Assembly: GCF_002531755.2 (NCBI RefSeq)
Contig: NZ_CP034998.1
Span: 3,712,501 to 3,776,500, forward strand
Direction: 5' to 3'
Length of the DNA: 64,000 bases
Source: Rhizobium acidisoli
GTDB taxonomy: Bacteria; Pseudomonadota; Alphaproteobacteria; Rhizobiales; Rhizobiaceae
A model generated the notes under the pieces. It saw nothing but the letters and a program-made list of their open reading frames with translations. It made no database searches and had not been told where the DNA came from. Position numbers and translations under genes: made by a program. Below are positions 12,656 to 22,960 of this stretch, in pieces; positions within the stretch are counted from its first letter, which is position 1; the number at the start of each line of letters is the position of its first letter.

Positions 12656-13509
12656 GCGGCGACGCCTCCTGCGACTGCCCCCGCAATCTTCTCGACCGAG
12701 AATTCCCGGCCGTTCCTGAGGTTCGGGATCTTGTCATGCGCAGCCTTGACTGCGGCGGGATCGATCTCGGCGACAATAACAGCCTCGCCGGTGGCGCCGG
12801 CCGAGGCCAGCACCGTGCCCCAGGGATCGATGATCATCGAATGGCCGAAGGTCTCGCGCCCGTCCTCGTGCCGGCCGGCCTGCGCCGCGGCAATGACGAA
12901 GACACCGTTCTCGATCGCGCGTGCCCTGAGCAATATCTCCCAATGCGCCTCGCCGGTCTGCTTGGTGAAGGCGGCCGGAACCGTCATCACTTCGGCACCG
13001 GCAACCGCCTGGGCGCGGAAGAGCGCCGGAAAACGCACGTCGTAGCAGATCGCAAAGCCCATTTCGGCAAAGGGCAGCGACAGGACGCGCGCCTCCGAGC
13101 CGGCCGTATAGGCCGCACTTTCACGCCAGCTTTCGCCATTGTCGAGGTCGACGTCGAACATGTGGATCTTGTCGTAGCGATTGACGATCCGGCCGTCGGG
13201 GCCGAACAGGAAACCGCGATTGGCAATCTTGCCGTCCGCGAGCGCAATCGCCGTCGAGCCGACATGCATGTGGATGCCGAGTTCCCGGGCGAGCTCGGAG
13301 CCGGTCTTGACGATGATGTCATGCGTCTCGTCTGCGAGCACCGCACGCGCCGCCGCACGGTCGCGCTGCAGCATGCCGGTCATCTCAGGCGTCTGCACAT
13401 AGGTCGCGCCCTGGGCGGCCGCCTCGCGCACCAGCCGCGCCATGGCGGCGGCATTCTTCTCCGGATCGACCCCGGAGCACATCTGGACGGCTGCGGCCTT
13501 GAAGCTCAT
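12652..13509 (-). CDS. Nitrilase-superfamily carbon-nitrogen hydrolase
   Basis: The 285-residue enzyme has the Glu-Lys-Cys triad of the nitrilase superfamily: Glu in QTPEMTG, Lys in YDKIHMFD and Cys in FAICYDVRFP. The layout matches the Nit2/YafV-like branch (omega-amidase or deaminated-glutathione amidase), which repairs metabolites. An upstream in-frame start would add 27 residues. I chose 13509 because the protein then begins MSFKAAAVQM like its relatives and AGGA lies at a good distance. Substrate is inferred from family only. Confidence 0.88.
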   Translation of the reverse strand: MSFKAAAVQMCSGVDPEKNAAAMARLVREAAAQGATYVQTPEMTGMLQRDRAAARAVLADETHDIIVKTGSELARELGIHMHVGSTAIALADGKIANRGFLFGPDGRIVNRYDKIHMFDVDLDNGESWRESAAYTAGSEARVLSLPFAEMGFAICYDVRFPALFRAQAVAGAEVMTVPAAFTKQTGEAHWEILLRARAIENGVFVIAAAQAGRHEDGRETFGHSMIIDPWGTVLASAGATGEAVIVAEIDPAAVKAAHDKIPNLRNGREFSVEKIAGAVAGGVAA

Positions 13510-13519
13510 CGGTTCGTCC

Positions 13520-13777
13520 TCAGGCCGCCAGCATCGGATCGAGCTTGCCGGCCCGATCGAGCGCAAAGAGATCGTCGCAGCCGCCGACATGATCGGCGCC
13601 GATGAAGATCTGCGGAAAGGTGGTGCGGCCGTTCGACTTGCCGATCATTTCCTGGCGAAGGTCCGGTGAATATGTCGCATCGTGCTCAACGTAATCGACG
13701 CCCTTTTCTTCGAGAAGGGACTTAGCGCGGGTGCAATAGCCGCAGAATTGCCGCGTATAAATAGTGACGGGTACCAT
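13520..13777 (-). CDS. grxC: Glutaredoxin 3
   Basis: This small (85 aa) dithiol oxidoreductase uses glutathione to reduce disulfides in the cytosol. The active site is CGYC (RQFCGYCTRAK, about residues 11-14), with the conserved TFPQIFIG cis-proline loop and a downstream GG-D. A longer frame adds 20 residues that do not look like glutaredoxin, so the start was set at MVPVTIYTRQ. It lies 31 bases after the ComF-like gene and 10 before the hydrolase. Confidence 0.95.
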   Translation of the reverse strand: MVPVTIYTRQFCGYCTRAKSLLEEKGVDYVEHDATYSPDLRQEMIGKSNGRTTFPQIFIGADHVGGCDDLFALDRAGKLDPMLAA

Positions 13778-13808
13778 AATCTCTCCAGACGGATGCCGGG
13801 TATTTCTG

Positions 13809-14585
13809 TCATATAGGCTCGGAGAGAGCCCTTGCAAAGGTCAAAACCGTGATCTCGGCGGCGCCCGCCTTACGCAGCGTCCGGCTTGCCGCGGAAACCG
13901 TCGCTCCAGTCGTATAGACGTCGTCGATAAGGACGATGCGCTTGCCGAAAATGTCGTTTTCGCAACCCTTGGCAATCGCGAAAGCGCCCCTGACATTGTC
14001 CTCGCGCGCCTTGGCGCCGAGGCCGACCTGCTGGCTGGTGCGCTTGACGCGAATAAGCGTGGCGGCAAGCAGCGGCTTGCCCGAGAGCCTTGCCATGTGG
14101 CGGGCGAGCTCGGCCGCCTGGTTGAATTTGCGCGCCAGCATCCGGGTGCGGTGCAGCGGCACCGGGATCAGCGCATCGCAGCTTTCGACCGTCCCGTCGG
14201 AAGCGCGCAGCATCCAGGCGGCCATCATCGGCGCCAGATCGGTGCGATCGCGATATTTCAATCCGTGCACGAGATCACGCACCGCATGGTCGTGGGTTGC
14301 AGCCGAGCGCAGCCGGTCGAAAGGCGGCGGGTTGGCGATCGCCTCGGCACTGAGGATGCCGGCGCCGAGATCGTGCGAGAAGGGAATGCCGAGCACTTCG
14401 CAATAGGGCCGTTCGATGAAACGGATGCCGGACCAGCATTTCGCGCAGACGCCGCGATGGCCGCCGGTGGAAATGCCGCAGACGGAACAGGCTGGCGGAT
14501 AAAGGAAATCGGCAAGCGCCGAAAACGGCCGCAAGAGCTGCGCCCGCAAGAACTCCGCCGGTCTTTCGAAATCAATCGGTCTCAT
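13809..14585 (-). CDS. ComF family phosphoribosyltransferase-like protein
   Basis: The 258-residue protein has an N-terminal zinc-binding region with CSVCG and CAKCW, followed by a type I phosphoribosyltransferase fold. The PRPP loop is visible as IVLIDDVYTTGATVSAA (about 205-222). ComF proteins act in natural transformation in some bacteria and are of uncertain role in others. It is the first gene of a five-gene minus-strand operon and is divergent from the methyltransferase at 14663. Confidence 0.92.
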   Translation of the reverse strand: MRPIDFERPAEFLRAQLLRPFSALADFLYPPACSVCGISTGGHRGVCAKCWSGIRFIERPYCEVLGIPFSHDLGAGILSAEAIANPPPFDRLRSAATHDHAVRDLVHGLKYRDRTDLAPMMAAWMLRASDGTVESCDALIPVPLHRTRMLARKFNQAAELARHMARLSGKPLLAATLIRVKRTSQQVGLGAKAREDNVRGAFAIAKGCENDIFGKRIVLIDDVYTTGATVSAASRTLRKAGAAEITVLTFARALSEPI

Positions 14586-14662
14586 GCCGTCGAGACTAGC
14601 CTGTTCTCCTCCAAAGGAAAATCGCCTTGCTGCTGCTACGGAGCGGGACTAAGGACATCGTC

Positions 14663-15547
14663 ATGGAAACGATCTTCGACAAAACCCTGATCGCCGCGCA
14701 TCGTCATCGCGCGCTTGCCAATAACGATCCGAAAGCCGCCTTCCTGCTCGACATCGCCGCTGAGGAAATGGCCGAGAGGCTTGCCGTAGTCGAGCGGACG
14801 TTCGAGACCGCCGTCGAACTGCATGGCGCAACGGGGGCCGCCGCCCGTGCCGCTCTGGCGACCGGCAAGATCGGCACAATGATGCGTGTCGAAAGCGAGA
14901 CGGCCTATGCGGCCCAAGGCGAAACCTTGATCGCGGCGCCGCTCGAAGACGTGCCGCTCGAGCCGCAATCGGCCAATCTCATCCTTGCGCCGCTCAGCCT
15001 GCACCTGACCAACGACACGCCTGGTGTTTTCATCCAGATCCGCCGCGCCCTGAAGCCGGACGGCCTGTTCCTGGCTGCGATCCCCGGCGCCGGCACGCTG
15101 CAGGAACTGCGCGACGTGCTGCTCGCCGCCGAGGTCGAGATGACGGGCGGCGCAAGCCCGCGCGTCATTCCCTTCGCCGATGTGCGCGATATCGGCAGCC
15201 TCATGCAGCGCGCCGGCTTCACGCTGCCGGTGATCGACGCGGAAAACTACACGGTACGCTATGATTCGCTCTTTCCGCTGATGCGGGATCTCCGAGCCAT
15301 GGGCATGAGCAATCCGCTTGCAGCCCGCAGCCGCATGCCGCTGACGCGCGCCTTCTTCCTGCGCGCGGCAGAGATCTATGCCGAGCGCTATTCAGATCCC
15401 GACGGACGCATTCGCGCGACCTTTTCGATTATCTATGTCTCCGGCTGGGCTCCCCACGAGAGCCAGCAGAAGCCACTTCAGCCGGGTTCGGCCAAGGCAC
15501 GCCTTGCCGATGCGCTGAACGTGGACGAGCACAAGCTCAGGCAATAG
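14663..15547 (+). CDS. SAM-dependent methyltransferase, BioC/NDUFAF5-like
   Basis: The 294-residue protein begins METIFDKTLIAAHRHRALANN and carries a class I methyltransferase fold, though its glycine-rich SAM motif is weak. The arrangement (FDKTLI...R at the N-terminus, ANLILAPLSLHLTNDTPGVFIQIRRALKPDG mid-protein, shortened here to its key words) matches proteobacterial relatives of mitochondrial NDUFAF5, which modifies an arginine of a complex I subunit. An upstream start adds 12 residues; AAGGA before 14663 decided the choice. Role in complex I assembly is inference. Confidence 0.8.
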   Translation: METIFDKTLIAAHRHRALANNDPKAAFLLDIAAEEMAERLAVVERTFETAVELHGATGAAARAALATGKIGTMMRVESETAYAAQGETLIAAPLEDVPLEPQSANLILAPLSLHLTNDTPGVFIQIRRALKPDGLFLAAIPGAGTLQELRDVLLAAEVEMTGGASPRVIPFADVRDIGSLMQRAGFTLPVIDAENYTVRYDSLFPLMRDLRAMGMSNPLAARSRMPLTRAFFLRAAEIYAERYSDPDGRIRATFSIIYVSGWAPHESQQKPLQPGSAKARLADALNVDEHKLRQ

Positions 15548-15552
15548 AACAG

Positions 15553-15593
15553 ACGCCGAAAACTGGGAGCGGTTTTCGGACAACATCACGCTG
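15553..15593. repeat. Rhizobial intergenic repeat, family B (copy 1)
   Basis: GCCGAAAACTGGGAGCGG is followed by TTTTCGGACAACATCACGC. The same core (AGCGGTTTTCGG then ACATCATGC) recurs at 52366-52413 and, altered, at 61689-61734 and about 16310-16350. It lies between the methyltransferase and the pilin gene, which converge. Confidence 0.6.
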
Positions 15594-15616
15594 CAACAGT
15601 TGAGCCAACTGCTGCT

Positions 15617-15784
15617 TCAGTTGACGGTCATATTGTTGTTGATCACGTTGAAGACGTTCTGCAGGGCGCCGGTGAAGAAACCGAGACCGGAGACGAGCGC
15701 GGTGCAAATGATGGCGGCGATCAAACCGTATTCGACCGCCGTCGCACCTGCGTCGTCCGCAAGAAATGCTTTAAAAATACGCAT
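15617..15784 (-). CDS. Flp family type IVb pilin
   Basis: This 55-residue pre-pilin has a short charged leader (MRIFKAFLADDAG), the Flp processing motif (G before ATAVEYGLIAA, with the conserved Glu and Tyr at positions 5-6 of the mature protein) and one hydrophobic helix ending in TVN. Flp subunits form tight-adherence pili exported by the Cpa/Tad machinery. No cpa or tad gene lies in this window, so it is an orphan copy here. Confidence 0.9.
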   Translation of the reverse strand: MRIFKAFLADDAGATAVEYGLIAAIICTALVSGLGFFTGALQNVFNVINNNMTVN

Positions 15785-15852
15785 TACCCCAACCCTTAGC
15801 GCAAACTGACAGCAAACGAGCATCCCACGGCCATCAGGCGATGGCCGGCATT

Positions 15853-16170
15853 TCAGCAACCGGCGCCAACGCCGTAGCCCTGAACGACACAGACCGAGCC
15901 GGGTGTATCCTGGAGGACGCTGCGGCGGATCGTATAACGCTTGCCGCTTTCGCTCTTCGGGATCGATCCCGTCGTCATCGTATCGAATTCCGCCGGCGCG
16001 CTGGCAAAAACGCTCTTCTTCGAGGAATCCGCAAGCATCGGTGTCAGGATAAGCGTCAGGGCGACCACCGCCGTGCCGAACAGAAGGGCGATATTGAGCG
16101 CACCCGTCCTGCGCGAGGCAGACGAAACCCGTTCCTTTTCCCGGACAGCTTTCCAGAAATCATCGTCCAT
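15853..16170 (-). CDS. Small single-pass membrane protein with a TTGSIP motif
   Basis: The 105-residue protein starts MDDDFWKAVREKER, has one transmembrane helix (about residues 25-45, LNIALLFGTAVVALTLILTP) and an outer segment containing MTTGSIPK. That short motif recurs in many unrelated rhizobial envelope proteins. It ends with VCVVQGYGVGAGC, a Cys-ended tail. Function is unknown. A 26-residue longer frame exists but 16170 gives the usual-looking start. It lies 68 bases upstream of the pilin gene on the same strand. Confidence 0.72.
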   Translation of the reverse strand: MDDDFWKAVREKERVSSASRRTGALNIALLFGTAVVALTLILTPMLADSSKKSVFASAPAEFDTMTTGSIPKSESGKRYTIRRSVLQDTPGSVCVVQGYGVGAGC

Positions 16171-16309
16171 GACGTCAAGCCTTTTAATACACGCACGCCA
16201 GATGCTTGATTGAGGCCGATCTTTGGCAGAAGGTGTTAAACGATCCATTAATATCCACAGCCGAAAACGCCGTGGCGTGATAATAATCAGGTAACGCTAA
16301 TACATATCG

Positions 16310-16403
16310 CCTGGAAGTGGGCCGTGGCTCCAGGATAACGACATGGCATGCAATTAAAATTTGAAGCGCGTCGCACGAATCAAGTTCAAAGAGACGCGGT
16401 TTA
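16310..16403. repeat. Degenerate composite repeat ending on the mutT stop codon
   Basis: The left part resembles the family B core (GATAACGACATGGCATGCAA). The right part, GAAGCGCGTCGCACGAATCA followed by GACGCGGTTTA, matches the inverted repeat at 61746-61789 with several changes. The final TTA is the complement of the mutT stop codon (16401-16403). Confidence 0.55.
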
Positions 16404-16829
16404 AAGCAAATCCTGCAGCATCGGGATCAGCGGCTCGTCGGCCGGCGGCATTGGATAATCTCGCAGCGCCTGCGGACGCACCCATTTCAGCGCCTGGCCC
16501 TCGCGGCCCTGCGGAATGCGCTCATAGCGCCGGCAGATATAAAGCGGCATCAAAAGGTGGAAGGTCTCGTAGGAATGGCTGGCGAAGGTCAGCGGTGCGA
16601 GGCAGGCGATCTTGGTCTTGATGCCGAGTTCTTCCTCGAGCTCGCGCACCAGCGTTTCCTCCGGCGTCTCGCCGGGTTCGACCTTGCCGCCGGGAAATTC
16701 CCAGAGCCCTGCCAGCGACTTTCCCTCGGGACGCTGTGCCAAGAGGATACGCCCATCGGCGTCGATCAGCGCACAGGCGGCGACCAGCAATATCTTCCGG
16801 CCATTGCACTGTATGAGAGGCTCGCTCAT
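16401..16829 (-). CDS. mutT: 8-oxo-dGTP diphosphatase MutT-like Nudix hydrolase
   Basis: MutT removes oxidised dGTP from the nucleotide pool to prevent mutations. The 142-residue protein has a complete Nudix box ([20 protein letters not shown] and the following EELGI, about 46-68) and the MutT-type opening [22 protein letters not shown], shortened here. The start at 16829 overlaps the stop of the upstream GNAT gene by four bases. The order argJ-GNAT-mutT on one strand suggests one operon. Confidence 0.93.
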   Translation of the reverse strand: MSEPLIQCNGRKILLVAACALIDADGRILLAQRPEGKSLAGLWEFPGGKVEPGETPEETLVRELEEELGIKTKIACLAPLTFASHSYETFHLLMPLYICRRYERIPQGREGQALKWVRPQALRDYPMPPADEPLIPMLQDLL

Positions 16830-17632
16830 CGCGGCTCCTGCTGCCAATAGCAATAATGATAGGCGTCGCGAAAACCCAGCCGTTCATAGAGTGCGATGGC
16901 CGGGCGGTTGGACAGTTTTACCTGCAGCCAGGCCGAACGGGCGCTGCGCATGCGCGCCCAGCGCAGCGCCGAGGTCAGGATCTCGGTGCCGAGCCCCTCG
17001 CGTCGACGCGTCTCGGAGACCGAAAGCGACATGATGCCGGCAAGGTCGTTGTCCTGGACGCAGAGCACGGTCGCCAGCGGCCCGTCCGCCGCATTCTCGA
17101 TCATGAACAGGCCCGACGGCGGCTTGATCGCCGAAATGATTTCGGCAAGCGCCGGCTTCAGACTCAGCGGCGCCCGGTCGACGGCAAGATTGGCGTCGAC
17201 GAAACGGCCGACATCATGGGTCGGCAGGTGATCGAGCGTATCCGGCAGCTCCGCCTCGGCCAGGTCGCAGGTCATCACCACCGTCTCGTCGAATTGCTTC
17301 CAGTTCTGCGCGCGCAGAAGATCGATCAGCACCGGCGAGGCAAGCGGCGTCTGGCGGACCACGGCGGCGCGGCCATAGGCCTCGAATTTCCGGCTTGCCT
17401 TTTCCAGGCGGATTTCGACGTCGCGATAATCCGAGGGGTCGAGCGGCACGATCGAATTCAGCCGATTGGACGGGTGGCCGGCCGTCAGCCGCACCTGCCA
17501 GCTGCCGTCATATTGCACGGACGCCGCCGGCCAGGCGCGGAAGCCGACGGCCTCCAGCCTGCGCACCAGCGGCAGATTGTGTGAGGAAATGGATGCCTGC
17601 ACCAATGAACGATCAGCTCCGATAGTCGCCAT
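16826..17632 (-). CDS. GNAT family N-acetyltransferase
   Basis: The 268-residue protein has a C-terminal GNAT domain with the acetyl-CoA loop ([14 protein letters not shown], about 205-220) and the closing [14 protein letters not shown] motif. The N-terminal half is a diverged second copy-like domain. Its substrate is unknown. It overlaps the end of argJ. Two starts compete: 17644 (ATG only two bases after AAGGA) and 17632 (same AAGGA at 14 bases); neither spacing is ideal. Confidence 0.85.
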   Translation of the reverse strand: MATIGADRSLVQASISSHNLPLVRRLEAVGFRAWPAASVQYDGSWQVRLTAGHPSNRLNSIVPLDPSDYRDVEIRLEKASRKFEAYGRAAVVRQTPLASPVLIDLLRAQNWKQFDETVVMTCDLAEAELPDTLDHLPTHDVGRFVDANLAVDRAPLSLKPALAEIISAIKPPSGLFMIENAADGPLATVLCVQDNDLAGIMSLSVSETRRREGLGTEILTSALRWARMRSARSAWLQVKLSNRPAIALYERLGFRDAYHYCYWQQEPR

Positions 17633-18854
17633 TGATCGCAACATATTCCTTAGTGAGATCGCAGGTCCAGACGGTTGCCGTGCCGGTGCCGAGGCCGATA
17701 TCGACTTTGACGGGGATATCCTGCGCTTTCATGACATTCGTGGCCGCTGCCTCCGAATAATCCGGGTCACGCTCGCCATTGACGGCGACCCTGATGTCGC
17801 CGAACCAGATGGCGAGCCGGTCGCGGTCGGCCATCTCGCCGGATTTGCCGACCGCCATGACGATACGGCCCCAATTGGCGTCTTCGCCGGCCGCCGCCGT
17901 CTTGACCAGCGGCGAATTGGCGATCGACAGCCCGATGCGCTTGGCGGCGGCATCGCTCTCGGCGCCCGTCACGGTAATTTCGAGCATCTTGGTGGCGCCC
18001 TCGCCGTCACGCACCACCTGCAGCGACAGATCTTTCAGCACCTCGTTGAGCGCGGCGCGGAAGCCGGCAAGGCGCGGATCGTCGGCGCGTTCGATACGGG
18101 CCTGCCCGTCCTCGGCCGCAGCTCCCGTCGCAAACAGCATCAGCGTATCAGATGTGGAGGTGTCGCTGTCGACGGTCATGGAATTGAAGGTTGGGCCGAC
18201 GCCATCGGACAAAAGCACCTGCAGCGCGGCCGGCGCAATATCGGCATCGGTGACGACGAAGGAGAGCATGGTCGCCATGTCGGGCGCGATCATGCCGGCG
18301 CCCTTGGCAATGCCGTTGATCGTCACTTCAACGCCGCCGATCTCGGCGCTGCGGGTCGAAACCTTCGGATAGGTATCGGTCGTCATGATCGCCTTGGCGG
18401 CCTCGAACCAGAAATCGCCGGTGGCTTCGGTCTGCATCCGGTTGAGGACGCCGGCGAATTTGGTGGCATCGAGCGGCTCGCCGATGACGCCGGTCGAGGC
18501 GAGGTACACCTCGTTTTCGCCGCAGCCGACAGCTGATGCTGCCGACTTCGCCGTCAGCTCGGTCGCCTGGCGGCCCTTCAGGCCGGTGAAGGCATTGGCA
18601 TTGCCTGAGTTGACGACAACCGCACGGGCGCTGCCATGCGGCAGGTTGGCACGGCAGAAATCGACCGGCGCCGACGGGCATTTCGAGCGGGTGAAGACGC
18701 CCGCAACGGCAGCCGGCTTGTCGAACACCATCATCAGCACGTCGGTGCGGTTCTTGTACTTGATGCCGGCGGACGCCGTAGCCATGCGCACGCCGCGCAG
18801 CGGCGGCATCGAGACAAAGGATTTCGGAGCGAGCGGAGAGACGGAACCGGACAT
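17613..18854 (-). CDS. argJ: Bifunctional ornithine acetyltransferase/N-acetylglutamate synthase
   Basis: ArgJ transfers the acetyl group from N-acetylornithine to glutamate, recycling it in arginine synthesis. The 413-residue precursor splits itself at an Ala-Thr bond; the site is visible as APDMATML with the nucleophile Thr at about residue 195. The substrate-binding GSNTSTSDT-type segment appears as [10 protein letters not shown]. The ORF has an ATG five codons earlier; [11 protein letters not shown] is the family start. Confidence 0.96.
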   Translation of the reverse strand: MSGSVSPLAPKSFVSMPPLRGVRMATASAGIKYKNRTDVLMMVFDKPAAVAGVFTRSKCPSAPVDFCRANLPHGSARAVVVNSGNANAFTGLKGRQATELTAKSAASAVGCGENEVYLASTGVIGEPLDATKFAGVLNRMQTEATGDFWFEAAKAIMTTDTYPKVSTRSAEIGGVEVTINGIAKGAGMIAPDMATMLSFVVTDADIAPAALQVLLSDGVGPTFNSMTVDSDTSTSDTLMLFATGAAAEDGQARIERADDPRLAGFRAALNEVLKDLSLQVVRDGEGATKMLEITVTGAESDAAAKRIGLSIANSPLVKTAAAGEDANWGRIVMAVGKSGEMADRDRLAIWFGDIRVAVNGERDPDYSEAAATNVMKAQDIPVKVDIGLGTGTATVWTCDLTKEYVAINGDYRS

Positions 18855-18932
18855 GATGAAACCTGCCAATGGGCATTTCCAGGCGAAATCGGCAGCGGTT
18901 CGCCGTCCGGAAATGCGACAACAACAACGATA

Positions 18933-19033
18933 TTACAGCGCCGCGCGTCTTTTCGCGCAAAGGACGCTGTAACACTTTAAAATTGCTGCATAATTTTGCC
19001 CTTAAATCGATTCCGGTTTAAGGAATTATGCAG
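18933..19033. repeat. Double-hairpin repeat, family A (copy 1)
   Basis: Two hairpins in tandem: TTACAGCG pairs with CGCTGTAA, then CTGCATAATT pairs perfectly with AATTATGCAG. The same structure is at 53039-53127 with many shared bases (GGACGCTGTAACACTTT in both) and compensating changes in the stems. Confidence 0.75.
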
Positions 19034-19036
19034 TAA

Positions 19037-19059
19037 AGGGCCCGGAAAAACCGGGCCCT
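19037..19059 (-). terminator. Terminator after the parvulin gene
   Basis: AGGGCCCGG and CCGGGCCCT form a perfect stem around AAAAA, ten bases past the stop of the minus-strand parvulin gene. On that strand it runs into TTTACTG. Confidence 0.7.
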
Positions 19060-19069
19060 GATGCGACTA

Positions 19070-19951
19070 TTACTGCTTCGGCGCCGGTGCGACGGGCTCA
19101 CTGCCCGGCTCCGGCTGCTTGTTGGCCTGGTCGTAACCCTTGCGCAGCGTCTCGTCGCTGATTTCGATCTTGGCCGAGGCCTTCGCCTTGTTCAGAAGCT
19201 CAAGATACTTGTCGCGCATGACGAGCTGACGAACCTGATCCTGCACCTGTTCGAAGGGCGGCGGCGGGGCGTCGCGCTTATCCTCGACCTTGATGACATG
19301 ATAGCCGAAATCGGTTTTAACAGGCGTCTTGGAATAGGTGCCCTTTTCAAGCGCAAAGGCTGCGTCCTCGAATTCCTTGACCATGCGGCCGCGCGAGAAA
19401 TAGCCGAGGTCGCCGCCTTCCGACTTGTTCGGATCGGTGGACTTTTCCTTGGCGAGTTCGGCGAAATCCTTGCCGGCATCGAGCTGCTTGATGATGTCCT
19501 TGGCTTCGTCCTCGGTCTTGACGAGGATATGACGGGCGTGGACTTCCTCCTGCTTCGGCAGGGCGGCGACTTCCTTGTCGTAGCGGGCCTTGACTTCTTC
19601 GGGCGTCACGATGTCGACGACATGCTTCTTGAAGTAGGCGTTGTGCAGCTCGCGGTCGGTGAGGTACTGCATGCGCTTCTTGAATTCGTCGGTCTGATCG
19701 AGCTTCTCGGCCGCAGCGTCGGCGGCGAGCAGCTTCACGTCGATGGCGGCGGAAAGGGCTGCGACCTTCTTCTGGTCGTCGGGCAGCTGTGCCAGCTGCG
19801 GATCGAGATTGGCGACGGCAAGGTCGAGTTCCGACTGGTGAATCTCCAGATTGCCGACCTTGGCGATGACCGCGTCATCGGCGTAGGCCGGGGCCTGGAG
19901 CGCAACAAAAGTTGCGAACGCCAGAACGGCAAGTTTGTTGGTGCTCAACAT
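19070..19951 (-). CDS. Periplasmic parvulin-type peptidyl-prolyl isomerase
   Basis: The 293-residue protein starts with a signal peptide (MLSTNKLAVLAFATFVALQ, cleaved after about PAYA). It has a SurA_N-like helical region and a parvulin domain (about 140-235: VHARHILVKTEDEA...GGDLGYFSRGRMV...TDFGYHVIKVEDKR). Such proteins help envelope proteins fold after export. It is divergent from secA, with 245 bases between the starts, so export motor and folding factor sit side by side. Confidence 0.92.
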   Translation of the reverse strand: MLSTNKLAVLAFATFVALQAPAYADDAVIAKVGNLEIHQSELDLAVANLDPQLAQLPDDQKKVAALSAAIDVKLLAADAAAEKLDQTDEFKKRMQYLTDRELHNAYFKKHVVDIVTPEEVKARYDKEVAALPKQEEVHARHILVKTEDEAKDIIKQLDAGKDFAELAKEKSTDPNKSEGGDLGYFSRGRMVKEFEDAAFALEKGTYSKTPVKTDFGYHVIKVEDKRDAPPPPFEQVQDQVRQLVMRDKYLELLNKAKASAKIEISDETLRKGYDQANKQPEPGSEPVAPAPKQ

Positions 19952-20196
19952 GAAATACCCTTCACAGTTACATCGCCGGTTTCAGCATCGCCTGAATCGG
20001 CCCAAAATAGCCATCAACACCGGATTGTGGCCTTTCTGTATCCGCCAAATCCGTTGACATCATTCGACCCCCCTCTTATCTGTCACGCAACCTCGCGTCC
20101 AGAACAGTTTCCGGGCGTTTTAAGGCGCGCGCCTGATTTTCGGCTGGGCCGCGAACAACAAACGTCGGGGATGAATATTGAGAAAGGACCAGTCAT

Positions 20197-22914
20197 ATGG
20201 TCAGCTTTGGCGGTATAGCCCGCAAGTTATTTGGGTCCTCCAATGACCGCCGCGTGCGGTCTTTCCAGCCGAACGTCGCTGCCATCAACTCTATCGAAGA
20301 GAAGACCAAGGCCCTGACGGACGAGCAGCTCGCGGCAAAGACCGTGGAGTTTCGAGCCCTGCTCGCCGAGGGAAAGACGCTCGACGACATTCTGATTCCG
20401 GCCTTTGCCGTCGTGCGCGAAGCCTCTCGCCGCGTTCTCGGCCTGCGGCCTTTTGACGTACAGCTGGTCGGCGGCATGATCCTGCATTCGAATGCGATCG
20501 CCGAGATGAAGACCGGCGAAGGCAAGACCCTGGTCGCCACCCTGCCGGTCTATCTGAACGCGCTGTCCGGCAAGGGCGTGCACGTCGTTACCGTCAACGA
20601 TTACCTCGCCCAGCGCGATGCCGCGACCATGGGCCGCGTCTACGGCTTTCTCGGCATGACCACCGGCGTCATCGTCCACGGCCTGTCGGACGAGGAACGC
20701 CACGCGGCCTATGCCTGCGACATCACCTACGCCACCAACAACGAACTCGGCTTCGATTATCTGCGCGATAACATGAAGTACGAGAAGAACCAGATGGTCC
20801 AGCGCGGCCACAACTTCGCGATCGTCGACGAAGTGGACTCGATCCTCGTCGACGAGGCGCGCACGCCGCTGATCATCTCCGGTCCGCTCGACGACCGCTC
20901 CGAACTCTACAATACGATCGACGCCTTCATTCCGTTGCTCGTACCCAGCGATTACGAGATCGACGAGAAGCAGCGTTCGGCCAACTTCTCCGAAGAGGGC
21001 ACCGAGAAGCTGGAAAACCTGCTCCGCCAGGCCGGCCTCTTGAAGGGCAACGCGCTCTACGACATCGAGAACGTCGCGATCGTCCACCACGTCAACAACG
21101 CGCTCAAGGCTCACAAGCTCTTCCAGCGCGACAAGGACTATATCGTCCGCAACGACGAAGTGGTCATCATCGACGAGTTCACCGGCCGCATGATGCCGGG
21201 CCGCCGTTATTCCGAAGGTCAGCACCAGGCACTCGAAGCCAAGGAAAGGGTGCAGATCCAGCCGGAAAACCAGACGCTGGCCTCGATCACCTTCCAGAAT
21301 TATTTCCGCATGTACGCCAAGCTCGCCGGCATGACCGGCACGGCGCAGACCGAAGCGGAAGAATTCGCCAACATCTACAATCTCGATGTCATCGAGGTCC
21401 CGACCAACCTGCCGATCAAACGTATCGACGAGGACGACGAGGTTTACCGGACCTTCGACGAGAAGTTCAAGGCGATCATCGAGGAGATCCTCGACGCCCA
21501 TAAGCGCGGCCAGCCGGTGCTGGTCGGCACCACCTCGATCGAAAAATCGGAACTGCTCGCCGAGCGCCTGCGCAAGCAGGGCTTCGACGACTTCCAGGTG
21601 CTGAACGCCCGCTACCACGAGCAGGAAGCCTATATCGTCGCCCAGGCCGGTGTGCCCGGCGCCATCACGATCGCCACCAATATGGCCGGCCGCGGTACCG
21701 ACATCCAGCTCGGCGGCAACCTCGACATGCGCATCGAGCGCGAACTCGGTGAAGTCGAAGCCGGTCCTGAGCGGGAAGCCCGGATCCAGGCGATCGTCGA
21801 GGAGATCAAGGAACTCAAGCAGAAGGCGCTTGCCGCCGGCGGTCTTTACGTCATCGCCACCGAACGCCATGAAAGCCGCCGCATCGACAACCAGCTGCGC
21901 GGCCGCTCCGGCCGTCAGGGCGACCCCGGCCGCTCCAAATTCTACCTCTCGCTTCAGGACGACCTGATGCGCATCTTCGGCTCCGACCGCATGGACAGCA
22001 TGCTGACCAAGCTCGGCCTGAAGGAGGGCGAGGCGATCGTCCATCCTTGGATCAACAAGGCCCTGGAGCGCGCCCAGAAGAAGGTCGAAGCCCGCAACTT
22101 CGATATCCGCAAGAACCTCTTGAAGTATGACGACGTTCTCAACGATCAGCGCAAGGTGATCTTCGAGCAGCGCCTCGAACTGATGGAATCGACCAATATT
22201 TCCGAAACCGTTTCCGACATGCGCCGTGAGGTGATCGAGGATCTGGTCGACAAGCACATCCCCGAGCGCGCCTACGCCGAGCAATGGGATGCTGCCGGCC
22301 TGAAGACCGGTGCTTTGAACATCCTCAATCTCGACCTGCCGATCGAGGATTGGGTGAAGGTAGAAGGCATCGGCGAAGACGATATCCGCGAGCGCCTGAC
22401 GCAAGCCACCAACGCCGCCTTCACCGAAAAGGCCGAGCGTTTCGGCGACGACATCATGCATTATGTCGAACGCTCGATCGTCATGCAGACGCTCGATCAT
22501 CTCTGGCGCGAGCACATCGTCAATCTCGACCATCTGCGCTCCGTCATCGGCTTCCGCGGCTATGCCCAGCGCGATCCGCTGCAGGAATACAAGTCGGAAG
22601 CCTTCGAGCTGTTCACCAGCCTCCTCAACAATCTGCGCGAGGCCGTGACCGCCCAGCTGATGCGCGTCGAGCTGGTGCAGCAGGCCCCTGCCGAACCCGA
22701 GCCGCCGCTGATGCAGGCCCATCACCTCGATCCGACCACCGGCGAGGACGATTTCGCCCCAGCGATCTACCAGGCATCGGAAGTCATCGTTTCGCCGGAG
22801 AACCGCAATCCGGACGACCCGGCCACCTGGGGCAAGGTCGGCCGCAACGAGACCTGCCCCTGCGGTTCCGGCAAGAAATACAAGCATTGCCACGGCGCCT
22901 TCGAACAGGTCTGA
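20197..22914 (+). CDS. secA: Preprotein translocase ATPase SecA
   Basis: SecA drives unfolded preproteins through SecYEG by ATP hydrolysis. The 905-residue protein has the DEAD motor with [14 protein letters not shown] (Walker A, about 105-118) and [15 protein letters not shown] (Walker B), the preprotein cross-linking domain, the second motor half ([14 protein letters not shown]) and the C-terminal zinc tail [14 protein letters not shown] that binds SecB. Length and order are standard. The ribosome site GAGAAAGGA precedes the ATG. Confidence 0.98.
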   Translation: MVSFGGIARKLFGSSNDRRVRSFQPNVAAINSIEEKTKALTDEQLAAKTVEFRALLAEGKTLDDILIPAFAVVREASRRVLGLRPFDVQLVGGMILHSNAIAEMKTGEGKTLVATLPVYLNALSGKGVHVVTVNDYLAQRDAATMGRVYGFLGMTTGVIVHGLSDEERHAAYACDITYATNNELGFDYLRDNMKYEKNQMVQRGHNFAIVDEVDSILVDEARTPLIISGPLDDRSELYNTIDAFIPLLVPSDYEIDEKQRSANFSEEGTEKLENLLRQAGLLKGNALYDIENVAIVHHVNNALKAHKLFQRDKDYIVRNDEVVIIDEFTGRMMPGRRYSEGQHQALEAKERVQIQPENQTLASITFQNYFRMYAKLAGMTGTAQTEAEEFANIYNLDVIEVPTNLPIKRIDEDDEVYRTFDEKFKAIIEEILDAHKRGQPVLVGTTSIEKSELLAERLRKQGFDDFQVLNARYHEQEAYIVAQAGVPGAITIATNMAGRGTDIQLGGNLDMRIERELGEVEAGPEREARIQAIVEEIKELKQKALAAGGLYVIATERHESRRIDNQLRGRSGRQGDPGRSKFYLSLQDDLMRIFGSDRMDSMLTKLGLKEGEAIVHPWINKALERAQKKVEARNFDIRKNLLKYDDVLNDQRKVIFEQRLELMESTNISETVSDMRREVIEDLVDKHIPERAYAEQWDAAGLKTGALNILNLDLPIEDWVKVEGIGEDDIRERLTQATNAAFTEKAERFGDDIMHYVERSIVMQTLDHLWREHIVNLDHLRSVIGFRGYAQRDPLQEYKSEAFELFTSLLNNLREAVTAQLMRVELVQQAPAEPEPPLMQAHHLDPTTGEDDFAPAIYQASEVIVSPENRNPDDPATWGKVGRNETCPCGSGKKYKHCHGAFEQV

Positions 22915-22934
22915 GGCAAGCCGAAGAGATCCTG

Positions 22935-22960
22935 AAAATGCCGCCTTCGGGCGGCATTTT
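22935..22960 (+). terminator. Rho-independent terminator of secA
   Basis: AAAATGCCGCC and GGCGGCATTTT pair around a TTCG tetraloop, followed by CTTTT, 20 bases after the secA stop. Confidence 0.9.

Noticed and set aside
16234..16252. CtrA-like pair TTAA-N8-TTAAC before the TTGSIP gene
   Set aside because: Spacing is 8 rather than 7 and the region is AT-rich, so chance is likely.
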